From assembly GCA_039583705.1 (NCBI GenBank), contig JAVKSM010000003.1, forward strand, positions 1 through 61,247: a stretch of DNA of 61,247 nt, given 5' to 3'. The translations under genes and the position numbers were made by a program. The notes beneath the pieces are model-generated. The model worked only from the letters and a program-made list of their open reading frames with translations. It searched no databases and was not told the DNA's origin. Below are positions 55,412 to 61,247 of the stretch, piece after piece. The stretch's first letter is position 1. Each line of letters opens with the position of its first letter. This stretch comes from JAVKSM01 sp039583705 (GTDB taxonomy: Bacteria; Actinomycetota; Actinomycetes; Mycobacteriales; Pseudonocardiaceae).

Positions 55412-56365
55412 TCAGAACAGCACGCGCGCCAGCGAGCGGCGGGCGGCGGTGACGCGCGCGTCGTCGGGCGGGAACAACTCGAACAGGCTCACGAGGTGGC
55501 TGCGGATCCGGTCCCGCTCCTCACCGGCGGCGCGGGCGACGGTCCGCACGAGCCGGTCGAACGCGGCTTCGACGCGGTCGGCGGCCATCTCGGCGTCCGC
55601 GGCGGCGAGCTGGGCGTCCAGGTCGGCGGGGTCGGCGTCAGCCCGCGCCACCGCGGCCGGGTCGGCCTGCTCGGCGCGCGCCAGGAACCGCACCTGCGCC
55701 AGAGCGGCCGCCGCCTCGGCGTTGGCCGGCTCGACGTCGAGCACCTGCTGGTAGGCGGCTTCGGCGGCGGCGTAGTCACCCAGCTCGATGGCCTCCTCGG
55801 CGGCGGCGAACCGCGGGTCGACCGGCTCCGGCCCTGCCGGCTGCCCGTCGGCTCCGCCCTGCTCCGCGGCCTGGATCCCGGGCAGTCGGTCCCGCAGCGC
55901 GTCCAGCAGCGACGTGATCCACTCACGTACCTGGGGCTCGGGCAGCGCGCCGGTGAAGGCGTCCACCGGCGCTCCGCCGGCGACGGCGATCACCGTCGGG
56001 ATGGACTGCACGCCGAAGAGCTGCGAGATCCGCGGGTTGGCGTCGACGTCGACCTTGGCGAGTATCCACGTGCCATCACCGGCCCCGGCCAGCCGCTCCA
56101 GCACCGGGGAGAGCTGCTTGCACGGCCCGCACCAGGTGGCCCAGAGATCCACGACCACCGGCACCTGCAGGGACCGTTCCACGACCTCGGTCTGGAAGGT
56201 CTGCTCGGTGACGTCGATGACGAAGGGGCCGGCCGAGCCGCCGTCCCCGGGCGGGGCCGGCGGACGCCCGGCGAGCCCGGACAGGTCCACCGCGCCGGCC
56301 AGTGCGCTGGAGAGGGCCGTCTGATTGGCGGTCTGACGAGGATCCGGTCGGCTCACATCAGCCAT
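55412..56365 (-). CDS. Thioredoxin-TPR protein (CnoX/YbbN-like)
   Basis: 317 aa. A non-conserved Gly/Pro-rich N-terminus of about 45 residues is followed by a thioredoxin domain with the intact active site WATWCGPCKQLSPVLERLA and the cis-Pro segment GVQSIPTVIAVAGG. TPR-like helices rich in Ala/Glu end the protein (AAYQQVLDVEPANAEAAAAL). Such proteins act as redox chaperones or chaperedoxins in the cytoplasm. A thioredoxin gene near glgB is also found in mycobacteria (Rv1324). Confidence 0.85.
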   Translation of the reverse strand: MADVSRPDPRQTANQTALSSALAGAVDLSGLAGRPPAPPGDGGSAGPFVIDVTEQTFQTEVVERSLQVPVVVDLWATWCGPCKQLSPVLERLAGAGDGTWILAKVDVDANPRISQLFGVQSIPTVIAVAGGAPVDAFTGALPEPQVREWITSLLDALRDRLPGIQAAEQGGADGQPAGPEPVDPRFAAAEEAIELGDYAAAEAAYQQVLDVEPANAEAAAALAQVRFLARAEQADPAAVARADADPADLDAQLAAADAEMAADRVEAAFDRLVRTVARAAGEERDRIRSHLVSLFELFPPDDARVTAARRSLARVLF

Positions 56366-56404
56366 CCTGGCACGGCGCCCTGCGGCCGGGGCGAGGGAAT
56401 GCGC

Positions 56405-57514
56405 TTACGAGTCGATGGTGAGCGCGGCCAGCCGCTCGCGGTGCTCGTCGCCGGAGCCGTACAGCCCCGCCTCCCGCTTCGCGCGCTTGTAGAAGAAGTG
56501 GGCCTCGTGCTCCCAGCTGTAGCCGATGCCGCCGAGGTACTGGATCATCGCCCCGGTCACCTGCAGCGCGACGTCGCTGGCCTTGGCCTTGGCCACCGAG
56601 ACCGCCAGCGGGGCGTCCGCCAGCCCGGCGTCCAGGGCGTGCGCGGCGTAGAGCACGGCGTGCTCGGCCATCCTCACCCCGACGTGGAGGTCGGCCAGGG
56701 CGTGCTTGAGGGCCTGGAAGGAGCCGACCGGCACGCCGAACTGCATCCGGGTGCGGTCGTAGTCGACGGTGCGGGTCAGCGCCTCCCGGGCCACCCCGAC
56801 CAGGTCGGCCGCGGTGAGGACGGCCGCCCGGTCGAGCAGCGCCGCCACGGCCGGCGAGCCGGACGTCTCCAGACGCACCGCGGCGACGTCGGACAGGGTC
56901 AGTTCCCCGAGCCGGGTGGTTCCGTCATAGCAGGCCAGCTCTCGCACCCACACCCCGGGCGCGGCCGGGTCCACCAGGTACAGGCCGTACTCGCCGCCGT
57001 CCGCGGACCGCGCGGCCACCACCACCCTCGCGGCGACCGATGGGTACTCCACCGGGGCGGCCACCCCGGTGAGCCGGCCGTGGGAGCCCACTCGGACCGC
57101 CACCCCGCCGAGGGAGTAGCGCGCGCACGGTCCCCGCAGGGCGACCGTCGCCACCAGCTCGCCGGCCGCGAGCTGGGGTAGCAGCTCAGCCTGCTGCTGC
57201 GACGACCCGGCCAGCAGCACCGCCTCGCCCGCGAGCACGGTCGCCGCCCACGGTCCCGGCACGACACCGGCCCCCAGCTCGCGGGCGACCACCTGGGCGG
57301 TCACCATGCCCTGGCCGAGACCGTCGTGCTGCTCGGGCACCCGCACCGCCAACCAGCCCTGCTCGGCCATGGCCTTCCACAGCGTCGCCGGATGTCCGTC
57401 ACCGCCCGGGTGCTCGACCACCGCGCGCACCGCGGCGAGGTCGAAGCGCTCGGCCAGGTACCCGCGGACCGCGGCGCCGAAGGCCCGTTGCTCGTCGTCG
57501 AGCGCGAAGAACAT
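56405..57514 (-). CDS. Acyl-CoA dehydrogenase, second member of a pair
   Basis: 369 aa from ATG 57514 with GGTGAGG upstream, just after the stop of the first member. Starts FFALDDEQRAFGAAVRGYLA. The C-terminal signature is GGIGYSWEHEAHFFYKRAKR. The middle beta domain is diverged and lacks the usual flavin-contact motif of the sister protein. Paired genes of this kind (FadE26/FadE27 type) form alpha2beta2 enzymes in actinobacterial sterol side-chain degradation, with the active site shared. The substrate here is unknown. Confidence 0.85.
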   Translation of the reverse strand: MFFALDDEQRAFGAAVRGYLAERFDLAAVRAVVEHPGGDGHPATLWKAMAEQGWLAVRVPEQHDGLGQGMVTAQVVARELGAGVVPGPWAATVLAGEAVLLAGSSQQQAELLPQLAAGELVATVALRGPCARYSLGGVAVRVGSHGRLTGVAAPVEYPSVAARVVVAARSADGGEYGLYLVDPAAPGVWVRELACYDGTTRLGELTLSDVAAVRLETSGSPAVAALLDRAAVLTAADLVGVAREALTRTVDYDRTRMQFGVPVGSFQALKHALADLHVGVRMAEHAVLYAAHALDAGLADAPLAVSVAKAKASDVALQVTGAMIQYLGGIGYSWEHEAHFFYKRAKREAGLYGSGDEHRERLAALTIDS

Positions 57515-57521
57515 GGGCACC

Positions 57522-58694
57522 TCACCGCGGCAGGCCGAGCAGCCGCTCGGCGACGACGTTGCGCTGCACCTGCGACGAGCCGCCCCAGATCGTGACCGAC
57601 CTCGACCACATCGCGGCCCGCTGCATCGAGGTCAGGTCGAGGTCCGGCGTCGGCGCCGCCAGCACGGCCTCTGGGCCGAGCGCGTCGTCGAAGGCCTCCC
57701 ACATGTCCTGCATGGTCTCCGACCACTGCAGCTTGCTCAGCGAGGCCTCGAAGCCCAGGTCGCGGCCCTGTTCGACCTCGGTGAGCACGTGCATCGAGTG
57801 GTAGCGCAGGCACTCCAGCTCGACGAGCACCCGGGCGAGGCGCTGCCGCGCCACCGGGTCGCCGGCGCGCCCCAGCCGGCGCAGCACGGAGACGATCTCG
57901 TCATAGGAGCGGCGGAACTCGGTGTATTGCGCCACCCCGGACGCGCCGCGCTCGAAGGACAGCAGCAGCATCGCCACGTCCCAGCCCTGCCCCGGCTCAC
58001 CGAGGCAGTCGGTCACCGGCGCCCGCGCGTCGGTGAAGAACACCTCCCCGAACTCGCTGGCCCCGCTCATCTGCCGCAACGGCCTGGCCTGCACGCCGGG
58101 CTGGTGCATGTCGATGAACAGCAACGAAAGGCCGCGGTGCCGGCTGGCGCCGGGCTCGGTGCGGACCAGCGCGAAAATCTTGTCGCCGTGCACCGCGTTG
58201 GTGGTCCACACCTTCTGGCCGTTGACGACGAACTCGTCGCCGTCGCGCACCGCCCGGGTGGACACGGCGGCGAGGTCGGAGCCGGCGCCGGGCTCCGAGA
58301 AGCCCTGGCACCAGATGACCTCGTTGCGCAGCAGCGGCCCGATGATCTCGCGCTTCTGCGCTTCGGTGCCGACGGCCATGACGGTGGGCGCGAGGAAGGT
58401 CAGCCCGACCGGGTTGACGGTGGCCGGCGCGTGGGCCTTGACCATCTCCTCGTCGTAGACGGCCTTCATCCCAGGGGTACCGCCACGGCCCCCGTACTCC
58501 TTCGGCCAGGCGATGCCGGCGAATCCCGTCAGTGCTTTCTCCCGCTCCCACTCCCGGCGGATCCGGAACGCCTCGTCCTCGTCCAGTGAGGCCCAGAACC
58601 CGGGCCGGTGCCACTGCTGCGGGACGTGCCCGGCGAGCCAGTCCCGCAGCTCGCCGCGGAAGCGCTCCTCCTCGGGTGTGTGGCTCAGGTCCAC
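57522..58694 (-). CDS. Acyl-CoA dehydrogenase, first member of a pair
   Basis: 390 aa from GTG 58694, preceded by GGAGGAGCAG. N-terminal helices (DLSHTPEEERFRGELRDWLA), the flavin-contact motif WCQGFSEPGAGSDLAAVST, VVNGQKVWTTNAVHGDKIF, and the conserved end WGGSSQVQRNVVAERLLG. The 7-bp separation from the second dehydrogenase gene and its GGTGAGG site within the stop region suggest coupled synthesis. A TACT-N4-AGTA dyad lies 20 bp before the start. Electrons would go to EtfBA. Confidence 0.88.
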   Translation of the reverse strand: MDLSHTPEEERFRGELRDWLAGHVPQQWHRPGFWASLDEDEAFRIRREWEREKALTGFAGIAWPKEYGGRGGTPGMKAVYDEEMVKAHAPATVNPVGLTFLAPTVMAVGTEAQKREIIGPLLRNEVIWCQGFSEPGAGSDLAAVSTRAVRDGDEFVVNGQKVWTTNAVHGDKIFALVRTEPGASRHRGLSLLFIDMHQPGVQARPLRQMSGASEFGEVFFTDARAPVTDCLGEPGQGWDVAMLLLSFERGASGVAQYTEFRRSYDEIVSVLRRLGRAGDPVARQRLARVLVELECLRYHSMHVLTEVEQGRDLGFEASLSKLQWSETMQDMWEAFDDALGPEAVLAAPTPDLDLTSMQRAAMWSRSVTIWGGSSQVQRNVVAERLLGLPR

Positions 58695-58713
58695 CTGCTC
58701 CTCCCCGGTGCTC

Positions 58714-58727
58714 CTACTCGTCAGTAG
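58714..58727. promoter_or_regulatory. Palindromic operator between dehydrogenase pair and SDR gene
   Basis: CTACTCGTCAGTAG is a perfect 5-bp inverted repeat around CGTC. It shares TACT-N4-AGTA with the etfB operator at 34886-34901. It lies between the divergent acyl-CoA dehydrogenase and 3-hydroxybutyrate-dehydrogenase-like genes, so one repressor could control both. CATATG beside it may belong to a promoter. Confidence 0.65.
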
Positions 58728-58742
58728 CATATGCTCGCGGCG

Positions 58743-59507
58743 ATGAGCGGATCCGGGACCGGCAGGGCGGCACTGGTCACCGGCGCGGCGGGCGGCATTG
58801 GTCGGGCGGTGGCGCAGCGGCTGGTGGCCGACGGCTACTCGGTGCTGGCGGTGGACCTCCAGCCCGACACATCCGCGGCGGACGCCGTCGGTGAGCCGTT
58901 CGCCGCCGACCTCACCACCAGGGAGGGCAACCGGGCTGCGGTCGCGACGGCGGTCGAGCGGTTCGGCCGGCTGGACCTGATCGTGCCCAACGCCGGGTTC
59001 CAGCACGTCGCGCCGATCGCCGAGTTCCCCGAGGATCGCTGGGACGCGCTGCTCGCGATCCTGCTCACGAGCCCGTTCCTGCTGGCCCGCTATGCCTGGC
59101 CGGCGCTGGCGCGGGCGCCGGAGGGCGGCCGTTTCGTCGTCATCGCCTCGGCGCACGCGCTGGCCGCCTCCCCGTACAAGGCCGGCTACGTCTCGGCCAA
59201 GCACGGGGTGCTCGGGCTGGTGCGGACGCTGGCGTTGGAGGGTGCGCCGGTGGGGATCAGCGCGACGGCGGTCTGTCCGGGCTACGTCCGGACAGAGCTG
59301 GTGGAGAAGCAGGTGGAGTCGCAGGCGCGCGCTCACGGCATCCCGGCCGAGCGGGTGCTGCAGGAGGTGATCCTCGCTCCGCAGGCGGTCAAGCGGCTCA
59401 TCGAGCCGTCCGAGGTCGCCGACGTGGTGGCCTTCCTCGCCGGCCCGTCCGGGAGCGCGTTCTCCGGCGCCCCGGTGACGATGGACCTCGGTTGGACCGC
59501 TCGCTGA
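58743..59507 (+). CDS. Short-chain dehydrogenase, 3-hydroxybutyrate dehydrogenase-like
   Basis: About 254 aa. ATG 58743 is taken; ATG 58731 is also possible and neither has a good ribosome site, so a leaderless transcript is conceivable. NAD motif LVTGAAGGIGRAVAQRLVAD, NNAG-equivalent VPNAGFQHVAPI, and catalytic YVSAKHGVLG (YxxxK). The late segment HGIPAERVLQEVILAPQAVK is characteristic of D-3-hydroxybutyrate dehydrogenases. It would oxidise 3-hydroxybutyrate to acetoacetate. It shares a control region with the dehydrogenase pair. Confidence 0.82.
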   Translation: MSGSGTGRAALVTGAAGGIGRAVAQRLVADGYSVLAVDLQPDTSAADAVGEPFAADLTTREGNRAAVATAVERFGRLDLIVPNAGFQHVAPIAEFPEDRWDALLAILLTSPFLLARYAWPALARAPEGGRFVVIASAHALAASPYKAGYVSAKHGVLGLVRTLALEGAPVGISATAVCPGYVRTELVEKQVESQARAHGIPAERVLQEVILAPQAVKRLIEPSEVADVVAFLAGPSGSAFSGAPVTMDLGWTAR

Positions 59508-59512
59508 GGCGC

Positions 59513-59803
59513 TCAGCCGGACTCGTCCTCGTACCCGGACTCGATCTCGAGCACGTATGCCATGACCGTGTGCCGGGCGAGGTCGCGCCGGCCGGCTGAC
59601 TCCTCGTTGAACAGCAGGGCGTCGCCGGCCAGGACGAGCTGCTCCTCGTCGCTGAGGCGGGAGAGCACCACCTCGGCGATCTTCTCCGCGCTCGCCAGCG
59701 GGTACTGCCGACGCGCCATCGCGTACTGGATCGAGAGTTCCTCGTTGACGTCGCTGATGACAGGCCTCCCGGGGTCGTGCTCACCGGAGCTTGTTCGGAT
59801 CAC
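59513..59803 (-). CDS. Hypothetical protein, about 96 aa, start uncertain
   Basis: The conserved-looking part begins SDVNEELSIQYAMARRQYPL and continues AEKIAEVVLSRLSDEEQLVL, a soluble helical protein. GTG 59803 is the nearest canonical start in frame. A strong GGGAGG site, however, lies 6 bases before an ATC codon (about 59763) directly ahead of the conserved region, so a non-standard start is possible. No family is recognised. It lies between the SDR and PRC-barrel genes. Confidence 0.5.
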   Translation of the reverse strand: MIRTSSGEHDPGRPVISDVNEELSIQYAMARRQYPLASAEKIAEVVLSRLSDEEQLVLAGDALLFNEESAGRRDLARHTVMAYVLEIESGYEDESG

Positions 59804-59840
59804 CAGCTTGGGCCATCTCCCCGCCCCCGTCCAGAGATGG

Positions 59841-60194
59841 TCAACGACGCGCCAGACGGCGCCCGGGGGACGCGCCCGACCCGAGGCCGTAGTGGTCGAA
59901 CACCGCTGGTTCCTGTTCCACCGCCAGCTCTCCGTCGACGCCGATGGACGGCGCATCCGAGACCTGCTTCTTGTCGAACGCGACCCGCACCGCGTTCGGG
60001 CTGACCGTCGCGCCGTCCAGCGGCACGAAGGCCAGCCGCCGCCGGCCGATCATCCCGACCCGCACCGTGGCGAACGCCGGCTCGTCGTTGAAGGTGTCGA
60101 CGTACACCGCCTCCAGCTCGCCGATCCTGCTCCCTTGGGGGTCGATCACCGGCTTGCCGCGCCAATCCCGCAGGTTCTCCGCCGGAAAGATCAT
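59841..60194 (-). CDS. PRC-barrel domain protein
   Basis: 117 aa. A single PRC-barrel of about 75 residues: NLRDWRGKPVIDPQGSRIGE, EAVYVDTFNDEPAFATVRVG and RRRLAFVPLDGATVSPNAVR, followed by a short variable tail. PRC-barrels occur in RimM, photosynthetic reaction centres and stress-related proteins, acting as small binding modules. No membrane segment is present. Function here is undefined. Confidence 0.8.
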   Translation of the reverse strand: MIFPAENLRDWRGKPVIDPQGSRIGELEAVYVDTFNDEPAFATVRVGMIGRRRLAFVPLDGATVSPNAVRVAFDKKQVSDAPSIGVDGELAVEQEPAVFDHYGLGSGASPGRRLARR

Positions 60195-60474
60195 TTACCG
60201 CCGCCTTCTCCGTTCGGCTGTGGCTGCGGCTGAGGTACCCCCCGCGCGGATCTGGTAACCGTGACGCCCCTGGGGTGGCTCCTCGACGCGGAGCCGACAC
60301 GCTCTGCGCACCTAGCGGAGGCATCCGCTCGTCCCCGCTGGCCACGTCTTTATGGAAGAAACGGCGCACCTTCCCACGGACCCGTCGCCGCGCCGGGCGT
60401 CGTCGTGCTGCGGCCTCGGCCGGGGCCGGCGTTGTCGTCATGACACCAGGCTGAGAAGGTGGAGCCGCCCGGGA
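60195..60474. other. Intergenic region without a convincing gene
   Basis: 280 bp between the PRC-barrel gene and the HsdM remnant. A leftward frame from ATG 60441 (TTTPAPAEAAARRRPARRR) has no stop before entering the PRC gene and is probably spurious. No terminator or repeat is evident. Confidence 0.5.
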
Positions 60475-60956
<482 letters not shown>

Positions 60957-61138
60957 CCCGTCGAGCGAGCGGTGTTCCTGCTGCGCGACGTCTTCGGCCA
61001 CGACTACGACGAGATCGCGCGGATTGTCGGCAAGAATGAAACGGCCAGCCTGGCGCCACGTTCCTCGACCTCGCCGGTGCCCTGATCGACGTCGTCAGCG
61101 TCGACGTCGTCGATCGGCCGCCGCGCCCTGTGGATTGA
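60957..61138 (+). pseudogene. ECF sigma factor (SigJ-like) fragments
   Basis: PVERAVFLLRDVFGHDYDEI plus ARIVGKNE is a sigma region 4 of an SigJ-type ECF factor. It breaks off near 61040 and in another frame continues GQPGATFLDLAGALIDVVSV, which resembles the SnoaL-like C-terminal domain of the same family. A further shift near 61115 gives GRRALWIE. Thus a sigma gene has lost its start, middle and frame. The junction with the HsdM remnant is direct. Confidence 0.75.
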
Positions 61139-61228
61139 GTGCGCCCCGGCACGCGCGACAGGCCTTGCCGCCGAGGTTGAGATGTGGCGGGATGGGTATC
61201 TCGCTGCGTGAGGGAGAGGACGGGTACG

Positions 61229-61247
61229 ATGAGCGAGACCCGAGAAA
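61229..61247 (+). CDS. Start of a gene continuing past the window
   Basis: ATG 61229 follows AGGGAGAGGA with 8-base spacing and opens MSETRE before the window ends. The product cannot be identified. The strong ribosome site suggests a genuine gene after the pseudogene block. Confidence 0.55.

Noticed and set aside
60195..60441. Arg-rich leftward frame starting TTTPAPAEAAARRRPARRR
   Set aside because: It lacks a stop before running through the PRC-barrel gene and has no convincing ribosome site.

Overview
The window is very GC-rich actinobacterial DNA with GTG starts and many ATGA/GTGA/TGATG-coupled genes. Two blocks follow gene orders known from Mycobacterium: leuB-serA-ilvC-ilvN-ilvB with gatCAB, ligA, a MetE-like gene, mnmA, a cysteine desulfurase and etfBA; and a thioredoxin gene near glgB, glgE and glgP. 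A GlgE/TreS/maltokinase system, WXG100-RHS proteins and paired acyl-CoA dehydrogenases suggest a Pseudonocardiaceae-like actinomycete. This placement is inference. Two 100-N blocks (5638-5737, 16030-16129) are scaffold gaps.

Layout. 1-1628: a CHAD protein cut by the window edge, a 63-aa protein and a methyltransferase. 1753-6036: two convergent operons of eight small single-span membrane proteins. Three carry extracytoplasmic heptad repeats and paired C-terminal cysteines. I cannot assign a function; this is one of the two best candidates for an undescribed system. 6209-18081: branched-chain amino acid and serine biosynthesis (cimA, leuB, serA, ilvC, ilvN, ilvB, ilvD). ilvB has a short leader peptide plus attenuator, and cimA has an attenuator-like hairpin. 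18082-18660: debris (IS30 transposase remnant and a duplicated gene end). 18661-32909: a hydroxyacid dehydrogenase, a lipoprotein, gatCAB, an ACT protein, a decayed HTH/Clp-like gene, a BKACE enzyme, ligA, dapA, a MetE-like protein, mnmA and a cysteine desulfurase. 33040-38900: etfBA, a sugar kinase, a THUMP-like methyltransferase, an internally deleted enoyl-CoA hydratase and an ABC ATPase.

38959-55354: alpha-glucan metabolism. GlgX and GlgP degrade glucan. GlgE, TreS, maltokinase and GlgB build it from trehalose via maltose and maltose-1-phosphate; glgE-treS-mak are translationally coupled. A four-gene RHS island (41203-45021) sits between glgX and glgP. Its RHS protein is unusually short, and its C-terminal tip looks like an immunity protein fused directly to a pre-toxin motif, which is the second candidate.

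55412-61247: a thioredoxin-TPR protein, a coupled acyl-CoA dehydrogenase pair divergent from a 3-hydroxybutyrate-dehydrogenase-like gene, small proteins, a PRC-barrel protein, a composite pseudogene (HsdM plus ECF sigma fragments) and the first codons of a further gene. The dyad TACT-N4-AGTA lies both in the acyl-CoA dehydrogenase promoter region and upstream of etfB, suggesting one regulator for dehydrogenases and their electron acceptor. No tRNA, rRNA or CRISPR array was recognised.
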